Assembly: GCF_029502005.1 (NCBI RefSeq)
Contig: NZ_JAMQOT010000002.1
Location: 434,001 to 498,000 of the forward strand
Length of the DNA: 64,000 nucleotides
Source: Natrinema salsiterrestre
Lineage (GTDB): Archaea > Halobacteriota > Halobacteria > Halobacteriales > Natrialbaceae
Direction of reading: 5' to 3'
Positions within the stretch are counted from its first letter, which is position 1. The number at the start of each line of letters is the position of its first letter. The position numbers and the translations under genes are program-made. Shown here one piece after another: positions 44,588 through 53,360 of the stretch. Under the pieces are notes generated by a model. It saw nothing but the letters and a program-made list of their open reading frames with translations. It was not told the DNA's origin and made no database searches.

Positions 44588-45751
44588 ATGTTCCCCGGGG
44601 CGAGCGAGTACGGTGTCGATATCGCGGTCGACGATCGGGCCGTCGAGGACCTCCTCCAGACCAGCCCGAGCGACATCGACGCACCGCCGTCGCTGACGTT
44701 TTCGCGAAACGTGTTCGTCCCGCTCACCACGGCCTGTCGCTACACCTGCACCTACTGTACGTACTTCGACCCGCCGGGACAAGCCTCACTGCTCTCGCTC
44801 GAGGAGGTCCGCGAGATCTGCCGGCGCGGTGCCGACGCGGGCTGTACGGAGGCGCTGTTTACCTTCGGCGACGATCCGGACGACCGTTACACCGAGATCC
44901 ACGAGCAGCTCGACGAATGGGGTCACGACTCGATTCACACCTACCTGCGCGAGGCCTGCGAGGTGGCCCTCGAGGAGGGACTGCTCCCCCACGCGAATCC
45001 GGGCGATCAGACGCGCGAGCAGCTGGCGACCGTCGCGGACGTCAACGCCAGCATGGGCGTGATGCTCGAGACGACCGCCGAGGTCGGGGCGCACGCCGGC
45101 CCGCGGCGCAAGGTACCGGGGCAGCGGCTTCGAACCCTCAAAAACGCGGGCGAACTCGACGTGGCCTTCACCACCGGTATTCTGGTGGGGATCGGCGAGA
45201 ACTGGCGCGACCGCGCGGAGAGCCTGCTCGCGATCCGCGAGCTCCACGACCGCTACGACCACATTCAGGAGGTGATTATCCAGCCCGTCGTGGAGAACGA
45301 ACGCTGGTCCGACGGCTCGCCCGATCTCGCGACGATGCGGCAGGTGACCGCGATGGCGCGGGCCGCCCTCCCAGAGGAGGTGTCCGTGCAGGTGCCGCCG
45401 AACCTCGCGCCCGCCGCGGATCTGATCGACTGCGGCGTCGACGATCTGGGCGGCGTCTCGCCCGTCACCGACGACCACATCAATCCCGACTATACGTGGC
45501 CCGCGCTGCGCGAACTCGAGGAGATCGCGGCCTCGGCGGACCTGCCGCTGGGCGAGCGGCTGCCGGTCTACGAGCGGTTCCTCCCGTCCGACCTGCGGAC
45601 GGACGAGTTCGACGGGAGGGTGGCCGACGGCGCGGACGGCGAACGGGAGTGGATCTCGCCGACGATTCGGGAGGCGCTCGAGGCGGGCGGGTCGGCCGGC
45701 GAGCGCTATCGGGCGGTGCTTCGGGACGAGGTGGGTGCCGTTTCGCGCTGA
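44588..45751 (+). CDS. cofG: 7,8-didemethyl-8-hydroxy-5-deazariboflavin synthase, CofG subunit
   Basis: 387 residues from the ATG at 44588. A radical SAM enzyme that, with CofH, makes the F420 chromophore F0. The 4Fe-4S cysteines are C50, C54 and C57 in TACRYTCTYC. Other features: EALFTFGDDPDDRY, LLPHANPGDQTREQL and VQVPPNLAP. The ORF opens 39 bases upstream, but conservation begins at MFPGASEYG, with AGAGG just before the ATG. Confidence 0.95.
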   Translation: MFPGASEYGVDIAVDDRAVEDLLQTSPSDIDAPPSLTFSRNVFVPLTTACRYTCTYCTYFDPPGQASLLSLEEVREICRRGADAGCTEALFTFGDDPDDRYTEIHEQLDEWGHDSIHTYLREACEVALEEGLLPHANPGDQTREQLATVADVNASMGVMLETTAEVGAHAGPRRKVPGQRLRTLKNAGELDVAFTTGILVGIGENWRDRAESLLAIRELHDRYDHIQEVIIQPVVENERWSDGSPDLATMRQVTAMARAALPEEVSVQVPPNLAPAADLIDCGVDDLGGVSPVTDDHINPDYTWPALRELEEIAASADLPLGERLPVYERFLPSDLRTDEFDGRVADGADGEREWISPTIREALEAGGSAGERYRAVLRDEVGAVSR

Positions 45752-45834
45752 CCGTCTTCCCGGCGTCGTGTCTCCCCGGAATACCAGAGAACTGGTTCGA
45801 TCGGATTCCGAAACGGTCGCGTCCGGTCCGCTTC

Positions 45835-46191
45835 TCAGTCGCTGGTGGCGATTTGAACGTAGCCGTCGGTCCGTGCCGCGTCCTCGAGGAAGCCCTCGAT
45901 CCTATCCGCTTCGTCGAGTTGGATCACGCCCGCGTTCGCATCGAACAGCACGATGCCAGCGTCGGCGAGTTTCGGAACGTGTGCGTGATGAAGGGCGGCT
46001 TCGACGGTTTCGGAATCGGTACTCGGGTCCGTTCCAGTATGGTCTCCGTCCCAGGTGGCGATCGCGCTCGCGAGGGCGTCGAGAGAGACCGTCTCGGATT
46101 CCCTCGTGAGATAATAGAGAGCGTAGCGCCGGTAGGGGTGGCTCAAGAGATCGAATGTTTCAGTCAGCCGTGACGGATTCGGTTCTGCCAT
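45835..46191 (-). CDS. DUF7344 winged-helix protein
   Basis: A 118-residue haloarchaeal regulator-like protein: TETFDLLSHPYRRYALYYL at the start and VEAALHHAHVPKLADAGIVLFD with the H-x-H motif, plus a short acidic loop in between. It is a single DUF7344 domain, unlike the double one at 25451. ATG at 46191 was preferred to a GTG three bases upstream. A TATA-like GTTAAGCC upstream would give a leaderless message. Confidence 0.82.
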   Translation of the reverse strand: MAEPNPSRLTETFDLLSHPYRRYALYYLTRESETVSLDALASAIATWDGDHTGTDPSTDSETVEAALHHAHVPKLADAGIVLFDANAGVIQLDEADRIEGFLEDAARTDGYVQIATSD

Positions 46192-46388
46192 CACGTATCG
46201 ATGGGTCTAGACGGGCTTAACCCCTTTTTTGCGATAACTCTACGTATTTCACAATCCCACGTGGAAGCGGGCTAGCGGTTGACTTTCTCAAGCGATCGAG
46301 GTGCGTCCGCCGTGATGGTATCGGTAAGGGTTCAATAATCCAACTAATGTTGCTATTCCAGGGAGCAACACGGTGTTTCGATACGCGG

Positions 46389-46904
46389 CTACTCCTCGGA
46401 GGTGCCGATATCGGAGGGCGAGTCGGCGTCCTCGCCGGCGACCTCCTGGTGGAAGTGGTTCCACGGCTGGACGTGTTCCTCCGCCAGGATATCGCTGCTC
46501 ACGACCCGCAACCCCAGGTCGTGGAGCTGTTCGGTACTTTGCTTGACGTCGGAGGTCGCCTCGGCCACGACTTCGACGTGGAGGTTCTCCTCGCCGGCCA
46601 GCATCTCCCGGACGTTAACCACTCCCCGGACGTCGAGGGCCTGCTCCGCCATCTCCGATCGATCGGACAGGTCCGTCGAGCAGATGAACAGGACGCGCAT
46701 CGGATACCCCGCCTTCTCGTAATTGATCTCCGGATTGTATCCGAGAATGATTCCCCGTTCCTCCAGTTCCCCGATCCGATTGTGGACCGTCGTCCCGGTG
46801 ACGTCGGTCTCCCTGGCGATGTCCGTGTCGCTCGCACCGCGGGCGTCTATCTGGAGGAGATGCAGGATCCGGCGGTCGAGATTGTCCAGCGGATCGTCGA
46901 CCAT
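46389..46904 (-). CDS. Lrp/AsnC family transcriptional regulator
   Basis: 171 residues from the ATG at 46904. An N-terminal HTH (NLDRRILHLLQIDARGASDTDIARETDVTGTTVHNRIGELEERG, residues 6-50; quoted in parts) is followed by a RAM-like ligand domain (MRVLFICSTDLSDRSEMAEQAL, NLHVEVVAEATSDV). Acidic C-terminal tail. The start was moved in from 46955 because the Lrp fold begins with DDPLDNLDRR. Likely a dimer binding palindromic sites near amino-acid metabolism genes; target unknown. Confidence 0.85.
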   Translation of the reverse strand: MVDDPLDNLDRRILHLLQIDARGASDTDIARETDVTGTTVHNRIGELEERGIILGYNPEINYEKAGYPMRVLFICSTDLSDRSEMAEQALDVRGVVNVREMLAGEENLHVEVVAEATSDVKQSTEQLHDLGLRVVSSDILAEEHVQPWNHFHQEVAGEDADSPSDIGTSEE

Positions 46905-47023
46905 AGGATGGTTTCCGTTGTCATACCAGTTGAATCGTCCACCTGAATAGACCACGCAGAGCGGTTGCGACCGGAGGGGCCGAGAGTCCGCCCCGAACCT
47001 GTGGTCGTGACTCGAGGCCCGCC

Positions 47024-47248
47024 TCAGGTACGCGGACTCCGATCGAGGGTGCCCGGCAGCACCGAACAGCCACAGGGTTCGGCGGTCCCGCTGTGCGGAC
47101 CGGTGACGGTCACGTTCGTGACGGGCTCACCACAGACCGGGCAGTCGGGAAGCGAGAACACCCAGGGCTCGGGCGCTTCATTGGTTTCCTGGGGGTCGGC
47201 TATCTCGTCGTCGCTCGAGTCGCACCCCGCCTCGTCGTCGTCGCTCAT
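47024..47248 (-). CDS. Small zinc-finger-like protein (CPxCG type)
   Basis: 74 residues from the ATG at 47248. After an acidic head, SLPDCPVCGEPVTNVTV carries C-x2-C, and TAEPCGCSVLPG adds another C-x-C; together they could hold one zinc, as in haloarchaeal CPxCG-related small proteins. A minus-strand ATATAAA (47332-47338) lies about 85 bases upstream. Function unknown. Confidence 0.6.
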   Translation of the reverse strand: MSDDDEAGCDSSDDEIADPQETNEAPEPWVFSLPDCPVCGEPVTNVTVTGPHSGTAEPCGCSVLPGTLDRSPRT

Positions 47249-47662
47249 CTTGCCCTCCGCGGGTCGTGGGTGCGGGCTCGACCTAGAGCGATCGCTAATC
47301 GTCGGAGTTGATTCCACCGTCGTGCGGGACGTTTATATCCCGGTAGGATGTACGCAGTCATGCTTTCAAATCCCTTGGCGGAATTGGAAGCAAGTCTCGG
47401 GTGCTGGTATCACCCGGGGCGTTTCGACGCGCCCCCACCGCTCGCGCGTTCGGAGACTCGCTCCGATTTACTGTTATCACGATTGTACTTATAACTAATG
47501 GGAAGTATTGCGATATCTATTCGGCGGTGGTCGCTCGAGCAGCGGTGTGATGGCCGGAGACGGTCGGCAGCAACGGAGAGCGGCCCACCGTGCGTTTCGG
47601 CTGGAAACGGACAGAGATAGTCGCTCGCTCGAGAAGAGATAGTTCGATAGTAACTATTATTC
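47249..47662. other. Divergent intergenic region with two hairpins
   Basis: A 414-base gap. Two stems follow one another: CGGGTG (47398-47403) with CACCCG (47411-47416), and GGGGCG (47416-47421) with CGCCCC (47430-47435). An odd-length palindrome ATAGTAACTAT (47647-47657) ends five bases before the ATG at 47663. TATA-like stretches occur on both strands. No convincing gene is present. Confidence 0.4.
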
Positions 47663-48112
47663 ATGTCTCGAGAGGACGTATTGAAAATGAGGGGAAGATT
47701 CGGACCGGCGGCGTATTTTCCGGACCGGCCGCCGACGGGATGGGAGGTCTCGAGCGGCGTCGCCGCCGGTGCTCTGGTCGCGTTACAGTTCGTCACCGCG
47801 TCGGTGTCGTGGCCCGAACTGGTTCTCGGGTTTCTGGCGGCCGCCGTTGCCCTCGGTCCGGTCGCGACCACGTCGCTCGGCAAACGGATCGGGGAGTGGT
47901 TCCGCGAAATCGGAGTCGGCGGACGGGCGACCGTCTTCGTTCTGTTCGCCGTCGTCGTCGTACTGCTGGGTTTGTCGAAGACGATACCACCTGTGCTGCT
48001 CGATGGTGTCTTCACTGGTGGCCTTCTCGCCGGCTTCCTCTACACGGTCGCCCATCTGGCGTGGGCCGGCGAAGTGTCCGGCTGGACGACGGATGGAGAA
48101 ACCACGGACTGA
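47663..48112 (+). CDS. Four-helix membrane protein of unknown function
   Basis: 149 residues. A basic/aromatic N-terminus (RGRFGPAAYFPDRPPTGWE) precedes four hydrophobic segments at about residues 30-47, 53-70, 86-104 and 110-128. The tail is short and polar. An ATAGTAACTAT palindrome lies just before the ATG. I do not recognise the family. Confidence 0.65.
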   Translation: MSREDVLKMRGRFGPAAYFPDRPPTGWEVSSGVAAGALVALQFVTASVSWPELVLGFLAAAVALGPVATTSLGKRIGEWFREIGVGGRATVFVLFAVVVVLLGLSKTIPPVLLDGVFTGGLLAGFLYTVAHLAWAGEVSGWTTDGETTD

Positions 48113-48136
48113 AAGACGTCCGCCTGCGTTTTCTCG

Positions 48137-48589
48137 CTAGAAGTACGCCTCGTGGACCGCGAGCCCCTCGCTCTCGAGCACCGGTCCCTCCACCGTCGTC
48201 GACCCGCCGCCTCGATCGACGACCTCCTCGCAGGGGATTTCGATCACGCCCTCCTCGCGCAAGTCCGCGAGCGAGTCGACGGACACGCTGTAGACCACCC
48301 GGCCGAGCCCGGCGTAGACGATCGCGCTCGCACACATCGGACACGGTTCGGTGCTGGTGTACATCGTACACGACTCGCGTTCGGCCGGCTCGAGTTCGCT
48401 CGCGGCCCAGCGAGCCAGCTCGAACTCGGGATGGGCGGCGATGTCGTCGTCTGTAAGGGTCGTGTTCTCGGCCGTCCGGATCACCTCGTCGTCGAGGACG
48501 AGCAGCGAGCCGAAGGGCGTGTTGCCGTGCTCGACCGCCGACTCCGAGAGCTCGATCGCGCGCCGGATATGGGATTCGTCCGTCGTCAT
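48137..48589 (-). CDS. Nucleoside/cytidine deaminase-type zinc enzyme
   Basis: 150 residues from the ATG at 48589. The deaminase fold has AHPEFELARWAA (H-x-E type site, about residues 56-67) and TSTEPCPMCASAIVYAGL (PCxxC, about 82-99), which together bind zinc. Relatives deaminate guanine, cytosine, adenosine in tRNA or other amino-purines. The gene is last in the same-strand row behind the SDR and ureohydrolase genes, so it may share a nitrogen-scavenging role. The 17-codon upstream extension is not conserved. Confidence 0.85.
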   Translation of the reverse strand: MTTDESHIRRAIELSESAVEHGNTPFGSLLVLDDEVIRTAENTTLTDDDIAAHPEFELARWAASELEPAERESCTMYTSTEPCPMCASAIVYAGLGRVVYSVSVDSLADLREEGVIEIPCEEVVDRGGGSTTVEGPVLESEGLAVHEAYF

Positions 48590-48640
48590 GGCGGAGTCTT
48601 CCGTCGCCGGTGCCGAAATACTTCCTCTCGGCGGGTCCAA

Positions 48641-49399
48641 TCAGGTACAGGAAAAGCCGCCGTCGACGACGAGCGCTTGCCCGGTGATCCAGTCGGCCTC
48701 GTCGCTGGCCAGGAACAGCATCGCGTTGGCGATGTCCTCGGGCTCCCCGAGTCGCTTGAGCGGATAGTGGCGCGCCATCTCCTCTTTGGTGGCCTCCCAC
48801 TCTTCGGTTGTCTGGCCCTTCCGGGGCATCGGCGTGTCGGTCACCCCCGGACAGACCGCGTTCGCCCGGACGCCGGCCGGTCCGACCTCCGCGGCGACCG
48901 TCCGCGTGAAGTTGACGACCGCACCCTTCGACAGCGAGTACGCGCCGAGTTCCGGCGCGCCGATGACGCCGGCCAGCGACGCGGTGTTGACGATCGCGCC
49001 CGACCCCTGCTCCTTGAAGTGGGGAATAACGGCGTGACAGCCGTTCCAGACGCCCTTGACGTTCACGTCGATGACGCGATCCCGTTCGCCCTCGTCGATA
49101 TCCTCGATCCGCGTTCGCTCGTGGCTGACGCCCGCGTTGTTGACCATGATATCGAGGCCGAACTCCGAGACCGCCTCGTCGACCGCCGCGTGGACTGCGT
49201 CGGAATCCCGGACGTCCAGCTCGAGCGCGGTTCCCCCCTGCCCCGCGGCCTCGACGCGGTCGATCGTCTCTTCGGCTCCCTCGAGGTCGACGTCGGCCGC
49301 GACGATCGTCGCGCCCTCTCGAGCGAATCGTTCGGCTGCTTCCCGGCCGAGGCCGGAGCCTGCTCCCGTGATAAACGCCGTCTTGCCTTCGAGTCGCAT
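48641..49399 (-). CDS. Short-chain dehydrogenase/reductase
   Basis: 252 residues from the ATG at 49399. Classical SDR: cofactor loop ITGAGSGLGREAAERF (TGxxxGxG, about residues 10-18), NNAGVSHE, the catalytic serine in IVNTASLAGVIG, Y-x3-K in GAYSLSKGAVV (about 151-161), and PG near TDTPMP. The Asp after beta-2 (AADVDLEGAEE) suggests NAD preference. A TATA-like GTTTATGC lies about 25-30 bases upstream. In this locus it could reduce or oxidise an aldehyde or alcohol from the aminotransferase step (inference). Confidence 0.9.
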   Translation of the reverse strand: MRLEGKTAFITGAGSGLGREAAERFAREGATIVAADVDLEGAEETIDRVEAAGQGGTALELDVRDSDAVHAAVDEAVSEFGLDIMVNNAGVSHERTRIEDIDEGERDRVIDVNVKGVWNGCHAVIPHFKEQGSGAIVNTASLAGVIGAPELGAYSLSKGAVVNFTRTVAAEVGPAGVRANAVCPGVTDTPMPRKGQTTEEWEATKEEMARHYPLKRLGEPEDIANAMLFLASDEADWITGQALVVDGGFSCT

Positions 49400-49497
49400 A
49401 CCCACACATTATCGACCGGGTGCATAAACGCTGGTCCCATCGAGCGGAACAGCTCGAGGTGGGCGAAACAGAGAACGGAGACGGGCGAACGGGCGGC

Positions 49498-50511
49498 TTA
49501 TTCGGCGAACTGTCGCTCGAGCAGCGTCGTCAGCAGGTAGGCGGCGAGGTTCGCCGTCTCGTCGGTGGGGTCGTACGGCGGCGCGACCTCCATCAGGTCG
49601 GCGGCGCCGACGGCGGGATGCGCGCCGAGCGTTTCGACGACGGCGAGCGCCTGCGAGGCCGAGAGGCCGCCGGGTTCCGGCGTGCCGGTGCCGGGGGCGA
49701 CCGAGGGATCGACCGAGTCGATGTCGAAGGTGACGTAGACGGCGTCGGTCTCGGCCGCGGCGTGCTCGATGGCGTCCCCCACGACGTCTCGAACGCCCCG
49801 TTCTTCGACGTCGCGGATGGTGAATAGTCCGAGCCCCGTCTCCTCGGCGAACTCGAAGAACTCGGGCGATTCGTAGCCGCGGATGCCGACTTGCGCGACG
49901 TGTTCGAAGTCGGTGTGGGGCGAGTCCGCGATGTGATGGGTCGGCGAGCCGTGGAAGTCGGTTCCGAAAACCGGGCTCTCCGCGGCGGTGTCGGTGTGGG
50001 CGTCGATCTGGACCAGCCCGACGGTCTCGTGCTCCGAACCCTCCGCGAAGCCGCGGAACGCGGGGAACGTACAGTAGTGATCGCCGCCGATGAAGACCGG
50101 CATGACGCCCTGTTCGGCGACGGTCGCGACGTGGGCCGCGATCGATTCCGCGGTCGTCTCGAGATCCATCGGAAACACAGGCACGTCGCCGCAGTCGACG
50201 ACGTCGAGGGAGCCGAAGTCGACCTGCTTGCCCGTCCGCATGTTCGTCAGCCCGCCCTTGTAGCCCGAGAGGTAGGCGAGCCAGCCGCTGGCGCGGCGGA
50301 CGGCCCGCGGGCCGTACCGCGCGCCGGGTCGATTGCTCACGGAGCCGTCATAGGGAGCGCCCAGCACCGCGGCGTCCGCGCCCGCGACGTCCTCGACGTC
50401 AGTGGGATCGCTCTTGAGGAACGTGTCGAAGCCGGCGTAGGCGAGTTCGACCTCGCTGCCGGGCGTCGACTCGCGGAACGCCGCCGCGGGACTCCGATCC
50501 TCGTCCGTCAT
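49498..50511 (-). CDS. speB: Agmatinase-family ureohydrolase
   Basis: A 337-residue Mn-dependent enzyme that removes urea from a guanidino compound. All metal ligands are visible: FIGGDHYCTFP, VQIDAHTDTA and FDIDSVDPSVAPGTGTPEPGG. The last stretch also matches guanidinobutyrase, guanidinopropionase and similar enzymes, so substrate identity is open. Its ATG overlaps the aminotransferase stop by four bases (ATGA), so the two are translated together. The product amine would fit a class III aminotransferase. Confidence 0.87.
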   Translation of the reverse strand: MTDEDRSPAAAFRESTPGSEVELAYAGFDTFLKSDPTDVEDVAGADAAVLGAPYDGSVSNRPGARYGPRAVRRASGWLAYLSGYKGGLTNMRTGKQVDFGSLDVVDCGDVPVFPMDLETTAESIAAHVATVAEQGVMPVFIGGDHYCTFPAFRGFAEGSEHETVGLVQIDAHTDTAAESPVFGTDFHGSPTHHIADSPHTDFEHVAQVGIRGYESPEFFEFAEETGLGLFTIRDVEERGVRDVVGDAIEHAAAETDAVYVTFDIDSVDPSVAPGTGTPEPGGLSASQALAVVETLGAHPAVGAADLMEVAPPYDPTDETANLAAYLLTTLLERQFAE

Positions 50512-51848
50512 CGACCGGCCTCCAGTTCGGCGTCGATCGCGTCGCGAATACCGGCGACGCCCCGCTCGAGTCCCTCGCGGTCGATCGAGAGCGGCGGCTG
50601 GAGCCGCAGGACGTTCTTGTAGTAGCCGCCGACGCCCGCGACGATCCCCTGCTCGCGGAGGTAGTTCCCGACGTGTTTCGCGAATTCGGCGTCCGGTTCG
50701 GGCGCGATGCCGGCCGGCCCGGTCCCCGCGCTGGGATCGACGAACTCGAGTCCCTGCATCAATCCGATCCCGCGCGCCTCGCCGACGACGTCGTACTCGG
50801 CTTCCAGCGCGGCCAGTTCCTCGCTGAGCCACGCGCCCTGCTCGCGGGCGTTCGCGGTGACCTCGTCCTCGAGGCGGTCGATCGTGGCCAGGGCGGCGGC
50901 GCAGGCGACGGGGTTGCCGCCGAACGTCGAGAGGTGGTCGCCGGAATCGAAGGCGTCCGCGATCTCGGCCGGTGCGGTGAACGCGCCGAGCGGGAGGCCG
51001 TTCGCGATCCCCTTGGCCTGCGTGAGGATGTCCGGAACGGCGTCGTAGTGCTCGCTGGCGAACAGTTCGCCCGTCCGGCCGTAGCCGGACTGGACCTCGT
51101 CGGCGATCAGGAGCGCGCCGTGGTCGCGGGCGATCTCCTTGAGCCGCCGCAGATAGCCCGTCGGCGGCACGATGATCCCGCCTTCGCCCATCACGGGTTC
51201 GACGACGATCGCCGCCAGATCGTCGGCGGTGTGGGTGCCGATCACGCGCTCGAGGTCGGCCGTCGTCCGTTCGACGAACGTTTCGTCGTCGGCGTCCCGG
51301 TACGGAGAGCGGTAGCGGTACGGCGCGGGCGTGTGCGCGACGTCGTTGATCGTCGGGGCCATGTCGGCCTTGTACGCCTTGTTGCCGGTGAGCGCGAGCG
51401 AGCCGAGGGTGCGGCCGTGAAAGCCCATCTCGAGGGCGATAACCTCCTTCGAGCCGGTGTACTTCCGGGCCAGTTTGATTGCGCCCTCCACGGATTCGGT
51501 CCCGGAGTTACAGAAGAACGTCTTCTGGAGGTCGCCGGGAGTCACCTCGGCGAGCCGTTCGGCGAGCTCCGCGGCCGGGCCCTGCGGGTGGACGTACGTA
51601 CAGCCGTGGACGAACTCGTCGAGCTGATCCTTCGCGGCCTCGACGACGGCGTCGTCGCCGTGGCCCACGTTCGTGACGGCGATCCCCGAGAAGAGATCGA
51701 GGTACTCGTTGCCCTCGAAGTCCTCGAGCGTACAGCCCGTCGCCCGTTTGACCGGGACGTGCAGGTCCTTCCAGATCGGCATCAGGTACTCCTCGTACTG
51801 GTCGGTGATCCCGTCGTTCGTTACGGTCGTGTCTGTCTGGCGTGCCAT
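50508..51848 (-). CDS. Class III PLP aminotransferase (GABA/ornithine/putrescine type)
   Basis: A 446-residue enzyme of the aspartate-aminotransferase-fold family III. Key parts: FFCNSGTESVEGAIKLARKYTG, IVVEPVMGEGGIIVPP, LLIADEVQSGYGRTGELFA and the PLP lysine K279 in ILTQAKGIANGLPLGAF, followed by HLSTFGGNPVACAAALA. It uses an omega-amino compound, probably the product of the coupled ureohydrolase. Control sites lie just upstream, and the divergent NrpR-type regulator gene is 243 bases away. Confidence 0.88.
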   Translation of the reverse strand: MARQTDTTVTNDGITDQYEEYLMPIWKDLHVPVKRATGCTLEDFEGNEYLDLFSGIAVTNVGHGDDAVVEAAKDQLDEFVHGCTYVHPQGPAAELAERLAEVTPGDLQKTFFCNSGTESVEGAIKLARKYTGSKEVIALEMGFHGRTLGSLALTGNKAYKADMAPTINDVAHTPAPYRYRSPYRDADDETFVERTTADLERVIGTHTADDLAAIVVEPVMGEGGIIVPPTGYLRRLKEIARDHGALLIADEVQSGYGRTGELFASEHYDAVPDILTQAKGIANGLPLGAFTAPAEIADAFDSGDHLSTFGGNPVACAAALATIDRLEDEVTANAREQGAWLSEELAALEAEYDVVGEARGIGLMQGLEFVDPSAGTGPAGIAPEPDAEFAKHVGNYLREQGIVAGVGGYYKNVLRLQPPLSIDREGLERGVAGIRDAIDAELEAGR

Positions 51849-51858
51849 GGTAGATTGC

Positions 51859-51923
51859 GTGGCAGTAGTATGCCACCCTTGCCACCCTCTTACGATGACG
51901 AGACCAAAAGCTTTGAGGTCTCG
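51859..51923 (-). promoter_or_regulatory. Aminotransferase control region
   Basis: Three symmetric elements precede the ATG at 51848. GTGGCA (51859-51864) and TGCCAC (51871-51876) form an inverted repeat of the type GTGG-N10-CCAC. TGCCACCCT is repeated directly at 51871-51879 and 51880-51888. CGAGACC (51899-51905) and GGTCTCG (51917-51923) enclose a TATA-like AAAGCTTT. The first motif recurs in front of the symporter gene. Confidence 0.6.
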
Positions 51924-52002
51924 AAATTCGCTACGCGGTCAAATTACGACGACAACGGCGACCCGAGCGGACTTCGATCCGGTCGACGACCGCAGTATAT
52001 GC

Positions 52003-52016
52003 GGAAGAATTCTTCC
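52003..52016. promoter_or_regulatory. GGAA-N6-TTCC palindrome, candidate NrpR operator
   Basis: GGAAGAATTCTTCC (52003-52016) is a perfect 14-base palindrome and fits exactly the operator form GGAA-N6-TTCC known for NrpR in methanogens. It lies between the aminotransferase gene and the NrpR-type gene (ATG at 52092), beside a TATA-like AGTATAT (51994-52000). A second TATA candidate, TTTTTATCG at 52061-52069, would give a leaderless regulator mRNA. Confidence 0.65.
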
Positions 52017-52091
52017 ACCTGCTCTCGGGAGGGACGACCGCGGCGGAGGGTCGACAGGGATTTTTATCGGGGGAGGGAAACGATCGGACGG

Positions 52092-53057
52092 ATGGTCCCG
52101 AACGACGACCGGCGCACCTACGATCTGTTACGCCTGATCGGCGAACACGAGCCGATCGGGAGTATCCGACTCGTCGAGCAGATGCAACGACACGGCTACT
52201 CGATCAAGGGTCGGACGATCCGACTCATGCTGTCCGATCTCGACGAGGCCGGCCTGACGGAGAAGGTCGCCGGAAAGGGACGTAAACTGACCGATCGGGG
52301 CCGAAACGAACTCCGACGGGGCGACGTCAGCGGGCGTCTCGAGAGCGTCCGGGAGCAGATCGCCACCCTGACGAGCCGGGTCACGTACGATCCGACCGAC
52401 GACGTCGGCGAACTGGTCGTCGGGACGGTACGGCTCAGCGACGACGCGATCGAACCGGCCTTCGACCGCCTCGAGGCGCTTCACGAGTCGGGCCTCGGCC
52501 CGATCCTCGTTTCCGCGACCGGCGAATCGGGCGACGGGATCGAGCTGGCCTTCCCCTCGAGCATCTCGCTGGACGGCGTCTTGCTCTCCCACGGGATCGA
52601 CTCGCGGCTGATCACGGCGGGACTGGTCGAGTACGACGGCGAGATCAAGCGATACATCGACGCGATCAGCGGCGAGGACGCGACGATGGACGTCATCAGC
52701 CTGCTCGTCGAGGCGGGGCGGACCGACGTCGAACGCTACCTCGACGGTGAGACCGGCGTGTTCATCGTGGACAACCGGGAGTTTCCGCTCACGCGCTTCG
52801 AGGAGGGGCGGGACCTCGCGGCGGCGACACGCGACGCGATCGGCGGCGCGATCGACCTCCGCCGACCGCGCGAATCGGGGCCGTTTCCCGCCGGCAATCC
52901 CAGCTGGGACTTCGCGTCGCTCACGTACGTCGGAGCCAGCGAAACCGCGATTTCGCTCCTCTCCGAACACGGGCTGGGGACCGAGTGGGAATCGCTCGCC
53001 GGCATTCGTCCGCGCAGCGAGTTCGAACCGGTGCCGACCGCACGCCGACGGTTCTGA
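52092..53057 (+). CDS. NrpR-type transcriptional regulator
   Basis: 321 residues from the ATG at 52092. Residues 1-75 are a winged helix: RRTYDLLRLIGEHEPIGSIRLVEQMQ, KGRTIRLMLSDLDEAGL, GKGRKLTDRG (parts). The rest is one NrpR regulatory domain (DUF128), with VGTVRLSDDAIEPAFDRLEAL, LAFPSSISLDGVLLSHGI and LTYVGASETAISLLSEHG. In methanogens NrpR represses nitrogen-assimilation genes and is released by 2-oxoglutarate. Only one regulatory domain is present here. It probably controls the adjacent aminotransferase, ureohydrolase and transporter genes. Confidence 0.85.
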   Translation: MVPNDDRRTYDLLRLIGEHEPIGSIRLVEQMQRHGYSIKGRTIRLMLSDLDEAGLTEKVAGKGRKLTDRGRNELRRGDVSGRLESVREQIATLTSRVTYDPTDDVGELVVGTVRLSDDAIEPAFDRLEALHESGLGPILVSATGESGDGIELAFPSSISLDGVLLSHGIDSRLITAGLVEYDGEIKRYIDAISGEDATMDVISLLVEAGRTDVERYLDGETGVFIVDNREFPLTRFEEGRDLAAATRDAIGGAIDLRRPRESGPFPAGNPSWDFASLTYVGASETAISLLSEHGLGTEWESLAGIRPRSEFEPVPTARRRF

Positions 53058-53132
53058 GCGGGTGACGGTCGGGAGAAAACGGAGACGGTTAGTACCGAAA
53101 TCGAAGACGGTCGAAACCGAAATCGGCGGCCG

Positions 53133-53360
53133 TTACGACGCGAGCAGGATCCCGGCGACGAGGATCACGAAGAACGCGGCCCACATCGCCAGCGACTGCA
53201 TCGTGTACGATCGATCCTCGAGCGGGGTGACGGCAGACAGGCTCCCGCTGTCGTCGTCGAACCCTTGCGTGACGAACCAGTAGACGACCAGCGAGCCGAA
53301 GGCGAGTTCGGCGAGCCAGAACACCGCAATCATCACGGTGAAGGCGGTTTGCCCCATCAT
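53133..53360 (-). CDS. Small two-helix membrane partner of the symporter
   Basis: A 75-residue protein with two hydrophobic helices (about residues 3-28 and 52-74) joined by a polar loop QGFDDDSGSLSAVTPLEDRSYTM. Its ATG overlaps the symporter stop by four bases (ATGA), so it is translated with it. Small membrane partners of SSS permeases are known for some families (for example the DUF997/PanF and DUF4212 groups); this one matches none that I recognise. Confidence 0.7.
   Translation of the reverse strand: MMGQTAFTVMIAVFWLAELAFGSLVVYWFVTQGFDDDSGSLSAVTPLEDRSYTMQSLAMWAAFFVILVAGILLAS

Noticed and set aside
47410-48015. Minus-strand frame of 201 codons
   Set aside because: Antisense to the membrane protein gene at 47663, Arg/Ser/Thr-rich and without a domain.
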